From positions 25,795 to 89,794 of the forward strand of contig MSHJ01000014.1 of the NCBI GenBank assembly GCA_001941065.1: a DNA stretch of 64,000 bases. Direction: 5' to 3'. Each line of letters starts with the position of its first letter. The first letter of the stretch is position 1. This DNA is from Alistipes sp. Zagget8 (GTDB lineage: Bacteria > Bacteroidota > Bacteroidia > Bacteroidales > Rikenellaceae). Below the pieces are notes generated by a model, which was not told the DNA's origin, did no database searches, and saw nothing but the letters and a program-made list of their open reading frames with translations. This document shows, one piece after another, positions 9,065-18,440 of this stretch. Position numbers and translations under genes: made by a program.

Positions 9065-10435
9065 TCAACGGGTTATCCGAATCAGCCGCGCGAGGTTCCC
9101 GGCCCGGACCTCCACCGTCGCATAACACCCCTGCTCCGCCGCTTCGGGAGCCGCGCCCGCCGCGAAGCGAATCCGTTGTTCGAGAACCCCTTCGGGACTG
9201 CCGGGCGTCACCGCCAGCCAGCCGAAAGGCCCGTCGTCGTCCCCGGCGACCGGAGCCCCGGAGTTGTCGTAATAGCGGATGCGGCCGATCCGGATGCCCC
9301 TCGGGAATCCCCGGTCATCGCGGTCGTAATCGGTCCGGGCCTGGATATAGTCCTCGTCGCCGCTTCCGGGAAGGTGGAGCCGGTCGCGGTCGATCCGGAG
9401 AAAATACTGCGGATCGATAACGATTCCCTGCCCCGCGTCGCTCCACGGCAGAACGGTGTGTTCGAACTGCCCGCTGCCCACCCGTCCTGTAATCCGGTAG
9501 ACCCGGTTGCGGAGCACGGCTTCCAGCGGCTGCGGCGAACCGCCTTCGGGTGCGAATTCCGACAGGATCGCCTCGGCATTCCGGGCTCCGCCGGGGGAAT
9601 CCACGCCCCGAATCCTCAACACCAGCTTGTCGGCATCGTCCGGCGCCGAGCAACTCCGCTCAGGGGTGTAGAAGGCACACACCAACTGCGGGGTTTCGGT
9701 CAGCGGCAACGGATCGGTCCCGGCATACTGCCACTCCACCGTCAGCGAAGGAGCGGCGACGGTCGCTAGGCGGCCGAAGCCGTTGTCGGCATCGGGACCG
9801 AACAGCAGTCCGGCATCGTGGCTCCTCAACAGCGAAACGCCGGTCGAAGCGTTCAGCGCCGCCGTGCTTTCCGCATCCACGGCGAGCCACAACTCGACCC
9901 GCGCCACGGCCCGGAGCACCTGAACCTTCACCTTGGCCGCATCAGCCTGCAACGCATTTTCGGCCGTCACCGCGAAGCCCCGCTTCACACCCGTCATCAG
10001 GAGACCCGTGGCAAGCGGCTCCGAATGGCCGTCGTTGAAGGCATCGGCCATCCGGAACTCCAGTTCCCCGAGGTCCGACAGAGAGGTCACGCCGCCAAGC
10101 TCCGGAGTGAGCGCTGCAGGTTCGTTCACGACCACGGCGACCAGCTTGTCATGGTTGCAGTTCACCTCCAGCACGACCCGGAAGGCGGTGGCTTCCTGCT
10201 CCTGCGGAGTGAGCGTCACGAGTTCGTTGACATCGAGGGCAGGCCGTGCCGAAGCGTCGTCGAAAACGAGGAAACGCACCGTATGGACGAGGTCGTGCGC
10301 TCCGGCCTCTCCGGCAATGACCTCGACCTGCATCCGGGCCCGCGCCGCCGTATCGGGACCGATGCTCCCGGACGTACAGCCGCCGGGCAGGGTCGCTGCC
10401 GCAAGCAGAAGAAGGATGCCGAATCTCTTTTTCAT
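9065..10435 (-). CDS. Fimbrillin-like lipoprotein subunit
   Basis: 456 residues from MKKRFGILLLLAAATLPGGC, a lipoprotein signal with lipobox PGGC. VRFLVFDDASARPAL and LRAVARVELWL follow the Mfa-type fimbrillin pattern. A minor or accessory subunit exported to the cell surface is likely. It starts 19 bases after the Mfa2-like gene ends and belongs to the same operon. Confidence 0.72.
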   Translation of the reverse strand: MKKRFGILLLLAAATLPGGCTSGSIGPDTAARARMQVEVIAGEAGAHDLVHTVRFLVFDDASARPALDVNELVTLTPQEQEATAFRVVLEVNCNHDKLVAVVVNEPAALTPELGGVTSLSDLGELEFRMADAFNDGHSEPLATGLLMTGVKRGFAVTAENALQADAAKVKVQVLRAVARVELWLAVDAESTAALNASTGVSLLRSHDAGLLFGPDADNGFGRLATVAAPSLTVEWQYAGTDPLPLTETPQLVCAFYTPERSCSAPDDADKLVLRIRGVDSPGGARNAEAILSEFAPEGGSPQPLEAVLRNRVYRITGRVGSGQFEHTVLPWSDAGQGIVIDPQYFLRIDRDRLHLPGSGDEDYIQARTDYDRDDRGFPRGIRIGRIRYYDNSGAPVAGDDDGPFGWLAVTPGSPEGVLEQRIRFAAGAAPEAAEQGCYATVEVRAGNLARLIRITR

Positions 10436-10454
10436 AAGCATATCGTTCCGGGGT

Positions 10455-11441
10455 TCAGACCCCGATTTCGCGGAGCCATATTATCCAGTCGTTCACACGC
10501 ACGGCGACGGCGACAAAACCGCCCTCCGAACCGCCGTCTTCATAGAGAATCACGAAATTCCACTCGCTCTGGCGGTCGAGATACTCCTGCAGGGGAAGTT
10601 CCCGCCCGCCGGGGCCGTCGGGTTTGGTGCTCCGGAGCAGCGCCATCAGGTCGTAGTCCCAGAGCGGCTCGCCGGTCTGCGCCGCGAGCACCCGAAGCCG
10701 GTAGTCACCCGCACCGGAGAGCAGTCGGGCGGTATGGAGGCGTCCGGACGAGAGTTCGTCCGGAGCGCTCCCGGGCAGCAGGGCGTAAGGCACATAGGTC
10801 ACCGCCTCGTCCGAAAGCGGAGCGTTGTCGGAGCCATAGACGGCGCCTTCAGGCGTCACGATCTCGAACGTGCAGAGCATGGTCCCGGCATCGCCGTCCC
10901 GCCGGACGAGCGTCAGGTTGAAACGGTTGGTATTCCGGACCAGCCGGACGGGCCACACGCTCAGATCGGCCCGGTAGTCCACGTCGAACGCCGGGGCCAC
11001 CCACACCGGAGCCAATTCCCGGCCGACGACCGCGGCATCGCGTTCGAGGGCGATCCGCACCTCCTCCAGCCGGGTTTGCCCGGGGGTGAGGGGTTGTCCG
11101 GCGGCGTCCGAAACCCGGAAATCGTCCGACAGTCCCCCGACGGTCAGCAGGCTGTAACGGCCGAAACCGAGCCCTTCGCCGAGGAACATTCGGTTGCCGT
11201 CCACGAGCTCCCCGCGCCGGGCGTGCCGCGCAAAGCGGTAAAGCCCCCGGTCGTCGAAGACGAAGACGTCGACCGTCCCGACCTGCGGGTCGAAGGCGTC
11301 GGCGTACTCCATGTTCAGGTCGTAGATGAACTCGAGGTAGATGCCGCACTCCTCCCGGCCGTCCCGGATGCCCTCGCACGCAGCGAGGAGCACCGGCACG
11401 ACGAAAGCCAGAAGCAGTCCGATATGTTGTCTCGCATACAT
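10455..11441 (-). CDS. FimB/Mfa2-family fimbrial anchor lipoprotein
   Basis: 328 residues. Lipobox LLAAC is followed by CGIYLEFIYDLNMEYADAF and VGTVDVFVFDDRGLY, the hallmark N-terminal region of FimB/Mfa2 proteins, which anchor the fimbria in the outer membrane and limit its length. The terminus VAVAVRVNDWIIWLREIGV is a typical closing strand. It follows the Mfa1-like major subunit by 36 bases. Confidence 0.88.
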   Translation of the reverse strand: MYARQHIGLLLAFVVPVLLAACEGIRDGREECGIYLEFIYDLNMEYADAFDPQVGTVDVFVFDDRGLYRFARHARRGELVDGNRMFLGEGLGFGRYSLLTVGGLSDDFRVSDAAGQPLTPGQTRLEEVRIALERDAAVVGRELAPVWVAPAFDVDYRADLSVWPVRLVRNTNRFNLTLVRRDGDAGTMLCTFEIVTPEGAVYGSDNAPLSDEAVTYVPYALLPGSAPDELSSGRLHTARLLSGAGDYRLRVLAAQTGEPLWDYDLMALLRSTKPDGPGGRELPLQEYLDRQSEWNFVILYEDGGSEGGFVAVAVRVNDWIIWLREIGV

Positions 11442-11477
11442 ATTTCTCGGTTTACGACCCGGTATCCCGCGCCGAGA

Positions 11478-13046
11478 TCAGAGCCCGATCCCGGTTTCCC
11501 AGACGATCCACGGAGCCACCTCGACCGTGATGCCCAGATAGCCCGAGCCATCGATCGGGTCCTCGGGGTCGGGATCGCCCGGACCCGGCTCGTCGATGTC
11601 GGGATACCACGGCGTGCCGGGACCGTCGACCGACCCCAGCGTCAGCGCATACCAGTTGTTGCGCACGACGCCGTATTTGCCGAAATCCTGTTCCACCTGC
11701 GTCTCGTTGTCGTGGACGATCTCGTAATAGTAATAGCAGAGGCCGTCCTGATACCAGCGGATAATATCCTCCCGGCCTTCCTTGAGCACCTCGCCGCCGT
11801 TGGACACCGCAGCCAGGTCCGCCTCCTTGAGCGAGGCGAAATCCGAACCTTCGAGCCGGATATTATGCGCCGCGGCATAAGCCGCGATCTTGTCGAACAT
11901 CTTTTTGCAGGCGGCCGCGAGGTTCGAATCGGAACCGGCTTTGGAGCAGGCCAGCTGAAGCGCGGCCAGGTCGGCGAAATTCTGTCCCGCGAAATTGAAC
12001 CAGTCGCCGGAGTAGTCCTTGGGGTAATAGGTGGCCCGGATCACGACGCGCGTGGCGTTGCCGAACCGCTGCTCGCCCGCCGCCATCGTGTTCTCGACGC
12101 AGTAGGTCAGCGAGTCGGCAATCATCCAATCGTAAGGCTCGACCAGCACGGGTTCGAACGTGTCGGCATCGACCGTGGCATTGTCAATGCCCTCGCCCAC
12201 CGTGCCGGAGAAATTCGGGTCCCGGGTGTAGAAATTCCGGACGTAGGTGCCGCCCGCCGTGTGGGAGACCTCCAGCAGCGTCTTCTCCGCGAAGGGATAA
12301 AACGCGGTGTTCAGCGCATCGAGGGTCCAGTGCCCGAACGTGAAATCCGCGCCTTCGGGCCGGATGGTGATCTCGTCCGCAAGCGTCAGCGCCACTTTGG
12401 AGGCCAGACGCTCGATTTTGATCTCCGCCGGATTGTCCCCGGCTGCCTCCCTGGCCGCTTCGGCATCCATATCCTTCGAGATCGTCACGACGTTGTCCGA
12501 AACGTCGATCAGCGGATCGGCAATCACGTCGCCCGCATCCCGATCCGTCTCGTCGCCGCTGTTGATCATGGCGAAACCCCGGTCGATGTCCCGCGTATCG
12601 TCGGCGATCTCAGTCACCCCGGCCGCCGTGACGGCCTCGTTGAACGTCGCATAGGTCGTCGTCCCGTTCATGGCGCGGAGCGCTGCCTCGAGCTTCGGAC
12701 CCGGATTGGCTATCGCCAGCAATTTCACGGTCCCCGACGAAACCTTGAAGACCTCGGAGGTCGCCGTGACGGGGCTGACCTCCGTGAAATAGGCGGTCGC
12801 CCCCGGGGCTTTCACGACGGTTTCCCGGTCGTTGAAGGCCACGAAGCAGAGTTTTTGCAGGTCGCTCTCATCCTCCCCGGGGCTCTCGCCCGAGGAACGC
12901 GTCGTCTTCCGGGTCTCGAACCGGACCGAAAGATAGGCCGCATCGCCGTTCGCCGGCACGGGCTCCGCGGGGCTTTCGCCGCTGTCGGTACAGCCGGCCA
13001 GTGCAGCTACCGCAAACACCGGCAGGAAAATCGTTCTGAGTCTCAT
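11478..13046 (-). CDS. Mfa1-family major fimbrillin
   Basis: 522 residues. Signal with lipobox ALAGC. LSVRFETRKTTR after the cysteine marks the usual site where a gingipain-like protease trims the precursor (known for the family). The C-terminal GYLGITVEVAPWIVW is the G-strand region that takes part in donor-strand polymerisation. Position directly before the Mfa2-like gene supports a major-subunit role. Confidence 0.85.
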   Translation of the reverse strand: MRLRTIFLPVFAVAALAGCTDSGESPAEPVPANGDAAYLSVRFETRKTTRSSGESPGEDESDLQKLCFVAFNDRETVVKAPGATAYFTEVSPVTATSEVFKVSSGTVKLLAIANPGPKLEAALRAMNGTTTYATFNEAVTAAGVTEIADDTRDIDRGFAMINSGDETDRDAGDVIADPLIDVSDNVVTISKDMDAEAAREAAGDNPAEIKIERLASKVALTLADEITIRPEGADFTFGHWTLDALNTAFYPFAEKTLLEVSHTAGGTYVRNFYTRDPNFSGTVGEGIDNATVDADTFEPVLVEPYDWMIADSLTYCVENTMAAGEQRFGNATRVVIRATYYPKDYSGDWFNFAGQNFADLAALQLACSKAGSDSNLAAACKKMFDKIAAYAAAHNIRLEGSDFASLKEADLAAVSNGGEVLKEGREDIIRWYQDGLCYYYYEIVHDNETQVEQDFGKYGVVRNNWYALTLGSVDGPGTPWYPDIDEPGPGDPDPEDPIDGSGYLGITVEVAPWIVWETGIGL

Positions 13047-13090
13047 AGTGTCCTTTATTTAAGGGCCGCGACACAGCCGGAGACGGACTC

Positions 13091-14626
13091 CTACTCGTCG
13101 ATGCCGTATTTTTTCCATTCAGCCAGCCGTTCCTGGTAGGCGTCCTCGTCGGCCCGGTAGGCCGCGATGCGCCGGAGATGCTCCCCGGCGGCCGGATTTC
13201 CGGCGTCGGCGGCCCGGCGGGCATAACGCTCGGCTTTGTCGAGCTCGTTCAGACGCGCATGGAACGCCGAGAAATAGAGCCACGCATCGGGTTCGTCCTC
13301 CAGCCCCCGGAGGTATTCCAACGCCTCGGAAAGTTTGCCGGAGAGGTAGCTGAACATCGCCATCGAAATCCGGTTGACCTTTTCGTCGGGATAGACCAGC
13401 GTGGCCTTCTCGATGACGGACCTGAAAGCCGGACTACCCGGCTCGTACTGGCTGGCCAACAGGTAGAACTCATAGAGGGATAACATAGCAGGTTGTGTTT
13501 TATATACTTCCCGGACGGTCTCGACCGTATACTCCGGGACGGTAAAGTCGATCCGGTAAGCGCTCCGCCGCAGCTTCGGAAAGAGATTGGTCAGCAGGTA
13601 ACGGTAGGTCCGCCCGCCCGCATACTGCATCAGCCGCCGTTCGCGTCCATCGAAAACCTCCGTGTCGGCGACGATGCCGAGGACCGCCTCCCGCTCCGCC
13701 TCCGGAAGCAGGCTGTCGGCCCCGACGAGCCGTGCGAGACCCTCCCAGTCCTCGCCGTATCCCTGCGAGGCGAGGCGGATGCCCTGCAGGTCGTAATTGC
13801 GGCGAAGCCACCCCGTGAGCGAGGCCGCACGGCGTTCCGAGAGGGCGAGGTTGCTCTGCCACGATCCTTCGGGCGAGGCGTAGGAAGAGACCATGACCGA
13901 ATTGATCTCCACGCCCTGCACCCGACGGACCTTTTCGATACTGGCCCGTATGCGGTCCAGTTCGTGGCGATTGCGTCCCAGCGCCGGGTCGATGTCGGCG
14001 TTGCCGACGCGGTAGACAATCTGCGCCTCGCCGCTCTCCGAACGCCGTTTGACGACCTCGCGCGGCGGCACGGGGATCGACACCGGAAGGTCATAGACCA
14101 CCGTGCGCACGGGTTTCTCCAGGAAACGGATTCCGTCGGCGATCACCTCGACCGAGTAGCGATGGAACCGCCCCCGGCAATCGCGCCGCTCCTGCACCAT
14201 CACGACCCGGGCCTGCTTCATCCACGCCTCGGCGGGTATTGCGGCGCTGTAAGGAATCGTCCGCCGGAAAAGCCGCTCCCGCCCGGCGCCCAGGAAGGCA
14301 TAGACGGGTTCGCGCACTCCGGAGAGCCGCTCGGCGCGTTTCACGACGCGCTGCTGCGCCCGGCCGCAGACGACCACGGGCGGCATCGGCCGTTCGTCGT
14401 TCCCGGCGCGGATGGCCGGAAAGAGGTAAATCCGCTCGCGCGGCGCGACGGAGAGCCCCTCGGCCCTGATTTCCAGCACGGCACGGATGCTGTCGCGCTC
14501 CTGCCGCACGTCGCGCACGACGACGCGCACGTCGGAGACCTGTCGCTGCGCACCCGCCCCGGTCGGGGCGAGCAGGCAGCCTGCGAGGAGCGCAAGGCTC
14601 CGGCTGATTCGGTGTCCGGTCTTCAT
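13091..14626 (-). CDS. DUF3868/OmpA-like protein of the fimbrial operon
   Basis: 511 residues from MKTGHRISRSLALLAG, a Sec signal peptide. Residues about 30-200 match the DUF3868 region. Residues about 220-340 (NADIDPALGRNRHELDRI, MVSSYASPEGSWQSNLALSE) are an OmpA-like peptidoglycan-binding domain, and the C-terminal 150 residues form TPR-like helices. Bacteroidales fimbrial operons often begin with DUF3575 and DUF3868 genes, presumed to be an outer-membrane platform. It ends 44 bases before the major subunit. Confidence 0.8.
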   Translation of the reverse strand: MKTGHRISRSLALLAGCLLAPTGAGAQRQVSDVRVVVRDVRQERDSIRAVLEIRAEGLSVAPRERIYLFPAIRAGNDERPMPPVVVCGRAQQRVVKRAERLSGVREPVYAFLGAGRERLFRRTIPYSAAIPAEAWMKQARVVMVQERRDCRGRFHRYSVEVIADGIRFLEKPVRTVVYDLPVSIPVPPREVVKRRSESGEAQIVYRVGNADIDPALGRNRHELDRIRASIEKVRRVQGVEINSVMVSSYASPEGSWQSNLALSERRAASLTGWLRRNYDLQGIRLASQGYGEDWEGLARLVGADSLLPEAEREAVLGIVADTEVFDGRERRLMQYAGGRTYRYLLTNLFPKLRRSAYRIDFTVPEYTVETVREVYKTQPAMLSLYEFYLLASQYEPGSPAFRSVIEKATLVYPDEKVNRISMAMFSYLSGKLSEALEYLRGLEDEPDAWLYFSAFHARLNELDKAERYARRAADAGNPAAGEHLRRIAAYRADEDAYQERLAEWKKYGIDE

Positions 14627-14634
14627 AATCGGCA

Positions 14635-15195
14635 TCATTTTATCAGGAATACCAGCGTCACGGCGATTTTCGTCGGTCCGAAATAGTGCTTGGTGCCGGA
14701 ATGAATCCGGGGCCGGCACCGTCCGCAGGGGTATTTATCATAGGAGAAATAGGCATAGCCCACACCCACGGAGGCTTCGATCGACCACCGCGGCGCGAGT
14801 ATCCAGTTATATCCGTAGGAGATGCCCGCCCCGGCCAGCCAGCCGTCGTAGCGGTTATCCTCGATCGTCGAAAAAGGCCCTATGCCTCCTACATTGTAGG
14901 AGGCATAATGGGCATGGAGACCCCAGAAATGCCCGGCGAAAGGCTGGCACGACCACCAGCGGAATTCGGGTTGCACAGCGACATGCTTGAATTTCTTACC
15001 TTCCCCGAAACTCCACAGGTTCAGACTGGCAGGGATATCGACCGAAGTACTCGCTCCGGTCCGGAATTCCAGTCCGAGGTTGGGCGACGCCATACCGTCC
15101 ATCAGGAGGTTGTTTTTCAGGGCGACCTTCTGTGCGGCTGCGGAAACACAAAAGGCGACCGCTGCGAACAACAGCACGATGCTTCTCCACCACAT
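14635..15195 (-). CDS. DUF3575-family outer-membrane protein, first gene of the fimbrial operon
   Basis: 186 residues. The signal peptide MWWRSIVLLFAAVAFCVSAA is followed by VALKNNLLMDGMASPNLGLE, the DUF3575 start, and alternating beta strands ending in VTLVFLIK, which fits a small outer-membrane barrel. It lies 8 bases before the DUF3868 gene. Start chosen at the first methionine that gives a clean signal peptide. Confidence 0.8.
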   Translation of the reverse strand: MWWRSIVLLFAAVAFCVSAAAQKVALKNNLLMDGMASPNLGLEFRTGASTSVDIPASLNLWSFGEGKKFKHVAVQPEFRWWSCQPFAGHFWGLHAHYASYNVGGIGPFSTIEDNRYDGWLAGAGISYGYNWILAPRWSIEASVGVGYAYFSYDKYPCGRCRPRIHSGTKHYFGPTKIAVTLVFLIK

Positions 15196-15251
15196 GGCAT
15201 TCGTTTTTTCCGGGACACCGGACCGCAGACTGGCCCGGCTGATCTCCACGA

Positions 15252-15259
15252 CAAAGATA
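15252..15259 (-). promoter_or_regulatory. -7 element upstream of the fimbrial operon
   Basis: TATCTTTG on the minus strand, 57 bases before the DUF3575 start, within the 360-base divergent region shared with the HTH regulator gene. No exact -33 element, so it may need an activator. Confidence 0.45.
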
Positions 15260-15555
15260 AGCATCCGCAAATCATTGTAAAAGACAACTTTATCCAATCG
15301 GATAGTCCCGAAAGGACCGATCGGAGAAATTCCGGGCACAACCGTCCGGAATGCGAAAACGAAGCTCTTCGCAAAGGACGATCGGGAGTATTCCTGCGTG
15401 CGAAGCGGCAGAAAAAGAGTCGAAAATGGCACAATAAATACGCTAAAAGGCACAAATTGCAACACAAAACGCCCGTTTTACAATTTTTTTATTTACTTTG
15501 TGCGGAAGCCCGCCGAACTGGCGCGGGCGTGACGCATCAATTCAAGGGACAGGTT

Positions 15556-16530
15556 ATGAGCAGAGAGGATCTTCACGATGCATTCATCGGTGAACTAAGC
15601 AGGAAGGTGCCCCGGCGGGCAGACCTTGTCAACCAAATAGCGGACATCCTGAAACTGGAGAAGGAGTCGGTCTACCGGCGGATGGCCGGCAAAGTCAATT
15701 TCTCCGTCCGGGAAACGGGCATCCTGGCGCAGGCGCTGAACATATCGCTCGACAGCCTGCTCGACCGGGACCGGAAGGTACAATGGCTTCCGTTCGTGCT
15801 GGCGTCGCCCATGCGGCTCCGATCGATGGACTCCTTCTGCGACATGATCGACCGCAACCTCGAAAAAATCCGGGAGATCAACCGCGGAGAACCCGCCGAG
15901 ACGGGCAACGTCTACAACTCGCTGCCGATGGAGTTTTTCATCTCGTCGCCCCTGCTGACGAAATTTATGTTCTTCAAATGGGGCAACTATTTCGTGCAGT
16001 CGGAGGAGTTCAACGATTTCTCGGCCTGGCGGATGCCCGAACGGCTGGCGGCGATCCCGGCCAAATACGGCGAAATCTACAATTTCCGCGAGGCATTCCA
16101 CATCTGGGACAGCTCGCTGATCTGGACGCTGGCCAAGGAGATCGTCAATTTCTACCGGATGCACGTCATCACCGAAGCCGAAAAACGGGAGATCAGCCAC
16201 GAACTCAAGGAGTTGCTGTCGCGCATCGAGCAGGGGCTGAACGGCACCTATGTTTCGGACATCCCCTTCCCCGAAGAGCTGGACTTTTACGTCTCCTCGA
16301 TCAACGTCGGGTTCTCCAGCAGTTACTACGCCTCGGGCGACAGGCAGCTGGCGCTGCTGCAGACGAATTTCAGCTTTTCGGTCATCGAGAACTCGGAAGA
16401 TACTTTCCAACAGATCAAGGAGTGGATCCGGTCGTTCCGCAACATCTCCACCCTGCTCTCCCGAAGCGGACGCATCGAGCGGCGGCTCTTTTTCGAAAAC
16501 CAGCACAAGATCATCGACCAGCTGCTGTAA
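15556..16530 (+). CDS. HTH transcriptional regulator divergent to the fimbrial operon
   Basis: 324 residues from MSREDLHDAFIGELS. Residues about 15-65 (DLVNQIADILKLEKESVYRR and ETGILAQALNISLDSLLD) form an XRE-like helix-turn-helix. The remaining 250 residues are a helical region of unknown fold. It shares a divergent intergenic region with the fimbrial operon, so control of fimbriation is a reasonable inference. The ATG was chosen because the reading frame upstream lacks protein-like sequence. Confidence 0.75.
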   Translation: MSREDLHDAFIGELSRKVPRRADLVNQIADILKLEKESVYRRMAGKVNFSVRETGILAQALNISLDSLLDRDRKVQWLPFVLASPMRLRSMDSFCDMIDRNLEKIREINRGEPAETGNVYNSLPMEFFISSPLLTKFMFFKWGNYFVQSEEFNDFSAWRMPERLAAIPAKYGEIYNFREAFHIWDSSLIWTLAKEIVNFYRMHVITEAEKREISHELKELLSRIEQGLNGTYVSDIPFPEELDFYVSSINVGFSSSYYASGDRQLALLQTNFSFSVIENSEDTFQQIKEWIRSFRNISTLLSRSGRIERRLFFENQHKIIDQLL

Positions 16531-16536
16531 GGCGCA

Positions 16537-16568
16537 TTTGGCAACCCGCAGACAAATCGCTATCTTTG
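16537..16568 (+). promoter_or_regulatory. Consensus Bacteroidetes promoter
   Basis: TTTG (16537-16540), 20 bases, then TATCTTTG (16561-16568): an exact TTTG-N20-TAnnTTTG promoter, 48 bases before the small basic protein gene. Confidence 0.75.
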
Positions 16569-16616
16569 CCCCGACGAAACGGCGGACGACGCCGTTCGGA
16601 GTAAAAACACGGGACC

Positions 16617-16961
16617 ATGAAAAAGCAACGAATCACCGAAGAGGATTACCTCAAGGCCCACCGCAGGGCGAGCCGCGAAGAGGAGATCGCCCGGCACGGC
16701 CGGCCGGCCATCTGCCGCGCCGTTCACAAATCGAAAAAGACATACGATCGCAAACGCGAAAAGGCAGGTCTCAGAAACCTGCCTTTTTCATTTCATATCG
16801 GGTGCGATGCGTCTCAGGGCTGCGCCGGCGACTCCGGCTCCCCGATGGGTCCGGGCTGTATGCCGAGCGGATCGACCGGTGCGGGACGCGCGGTGACGAT
16901 GCTGTCGACGATGAATTTCGTGAAGCCCCGCCAGGGCAGTGCGCCGAAATACTCCCGGTAG
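16617..16961 (+). CDS. Small basic conserved-type protein
   Basis: The N-terminal 45 residues (MKKQRITEEDYLKAHRRASR, KSKKTYDRKREKAG) are charged and resemble small hypothetical proteins common in Bacteroidales. A strong promoter precedes it. The open frame runs through a terminator-like hairpin (16759-16789) and over the tail of the next, opposing gene, so the real C-terminus is uncertain; a protein of about 60 residues with a nearby lost stop is possible. Function unknown. Confidence 0.5.
   Translation: MKKQRITEEDYLKAHRRASREEEIARHGRPAICRAVHKSKKTYDRKREKAGLRNLPFSFHIGCDASQGCAGDSGSPMGPGCMPSGSTGAGRAVTMLSTMNFVKPRQGSAPKYSR
16759..16789 (+). terminator. Terminator hairpin inside the 3' part of the small basic protein frame
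   Basis: AAGGCAGGT/ACCTGCCTTTTT forms a 9-bp stem with a T run on the plus strand; the complement also works for the opposing gene that ends at 16814. Confidence 0.65.
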
Positions 16962-17248
16962 TGCAGTTCGAGGGTTTTGCCGCCCTGCAACATCAGTTCG
17001 CGGGCGAGCGCCTCGTCCTCGACCGAAAATTCGAATTCATAGGACTGGATCGACCCGGCGGCCTTCGAGCGGATACCCGTCTGGATCAGCTTGCCCTCGT
17101 AGGTCTTGAAGACGAGACCCTTGTAAACGACATAGTTCAACTCCCCGCTCTTCACACCCTCGCCGAAGACGAAGTAGAAGCGAAAGTAGAAGAACACGGC
17201 CAGCCCGACGGCAACCAGGACCGTGATGATGCCCCAATATTTTTTCAT
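16814..17248 (-). CDS. Single-pass membrane protein of unknown function
   Basis: 144 residues. One N-terminal membrane helix, MKKYWGIITVLVAVGLAVFF, is followed by a soluble domain containing YEGKLIQTGIRSKAAGSIQS and a proline-rich tail. It resembles short membrane proteins seen across Bacteroidales, but I do not recognise a function. It is a single gene, ending at the shared hairpin at 16.76-16.79 kb. Confidence 0.65.
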   Translation of the reverse strand: MKKYWGIITVLVAVGLAVFFYFRFYFVFGEGVKSGELNYVVYKGLVFKTYEGKLIQTGIRSKAAGSIQSYEFEFSVEDEALARELMLQGGKTLELHYREYFGALPWRGFTKFIVDSIVTARPAPVDPLGIQPGPIGEPESPAQP

Positions 17249-17404
17249 AACCTTTTCTGTTCGGCCGCACGCGGCGGCATTCTTTCACAAAGATACGAAA
17301 AAACCGGGTGGTTCCAAACCCGAACGGCATACGGCTCGGCAAAACCTCCCGACCCCTAAAAGTGTCGTTACGACACCAAAGGACACAAATCAATTCTATT
17401 TCCG

Positions 17405-17412
17405 TATCTTTG
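17405..17412 (+). promoter_or_regulatory. -7 element for the DUF1848 gene
   Basis: TATCTTTG 15 bases before the ATG at 17428. No clear TTTG at -33. Confidence 0.45.
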
Positions 17413-17427
17413 CAGAAAACGACGGTC

Positions 17428-18435
17428 ATGGTCCGGGAGACGATCGACATAACGACGGAGTCGGGCGAAACGGTGCGGGCGCAGGCGCCCGTGATCGTCT
17501 CGGCAAGCCGTGCCACGGACATTCCGGCATTCTACGCCGACTGGTTTTTCGACCGGCTGGAAAAGGGATATTCCGTCTGGACGAACCCGTTCAACGGCGT
17601 GAAATCGTATATTTCCTACGCCCGGACGCGGCTCGTCGTCTTCTGGTCGAAGAATCCCCGCCCGCTGCTTCCGCACCTGGAGAAACTGCGCGAAAAGGGC
17701 ATCCGCTGCTACCTCCACTACACGCTCAACGACTACGAAGCCGAAGGGCTCGAGCGCGGCGTGCCGCCGCTCGACGAACGTATCGAGACCTTCCTCCGGT
17801 TTTCGGAGCTGTTGGGCAAAGAGCTGGTCATCTGGCGGTTCGACCCGCTGATCCTGACCGGACGGACCGGTGTGGAGGAGTTGCTGCGCAAAGCGGAACG
17901 GATCGGCGACCGGCTCCGCGGGCATACCGAAAAGCTGGTTTTCAGTTTTGCGGACATCCGCTCCTACCGCAGTGTGGAGAGCCGGCTGCGGAGAGACGCC
18001 GCCGCCTGCCGCGAGTTCGACGAACAGCAAATGTCCGACATGGCAGCCGGACTGGCGAAGCTGAACGAAAAGTGGGGTTATACGTTGGCCACATGCGGCG
18101 AACGGGTCGACCTGTCGCAGTTCGGCGTCCGGCACAACAAATGTATCGACGACGAGCTGATTGTCCGGAATTTCTCCGACGATCCGCTTCTGATGGATTT
18201 TCTGGGCGTAAGCCGGGAGGGGTTGTTCGGGCCGGAAACAGCCGCCCGGAAAAGCGTGAAGGACAAGGGGCAACGGTCTTTCTGCGGCTGCATCGCCAGC
18301 AAGGACATCGGCGAATACGACACTTGTCCGCACGGGTGCGCCTACTGCTACGCCAACCGCTCCGGCGAAAAAGCCGCCGAAAATTACCGCCTGCACCGAA
18401 CCCGCCCCACCGCCGAAACGATCACCGGAAAATAG
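17428..18435 (+). CDS. DUF1848 family protein
   Basis: 335 residues from MVRETIDITTESGETV. IVSASRATDIPAFYADWF and VWTNPFNGVKSYISY are the DUF1848 hallmarks. The C-terminal FCGCIASKDIGEYDTCPHGC followed by AYCYAN carries a cysteine cluster that probably binds an iron-sulfur centre. The reaction is unknown; a TIM-barrel fold related to radical-SAM enzymes is thought likely for the family. It is convergent with dinB, with a 5-base gap. Confidence 0.85.
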   Translation: MVRETIDITTESGETVRAQAPVIVSASRATDIPAFYADWFFDRLEKGYSVWTNPFNGVKSYISYARTRLVVFWSKNPRPLLPHLEKLREKGIRCYLHYTLNDYEAEGLERGVPPLDERIETFLRFSELLGKELVIWRFDPLILTGRTGVEELLRKAERIGDRLRGHTEKLVFSFADIRSYRSVESRLRRDAAACREFDEQQMSDMAAGLAKLNEKWGYTLATCGERVDLSQFGVRHNKCIDDELIVRNFSDDPLLMDFLGVSREGLFGPETAARKSVKDKGQRSFCGCIASKDIGEYDTCPHGCAYCYANRSGEKAAENYRLHRTRPTAETITGK

Positions 18436-18440
18436 CCGCT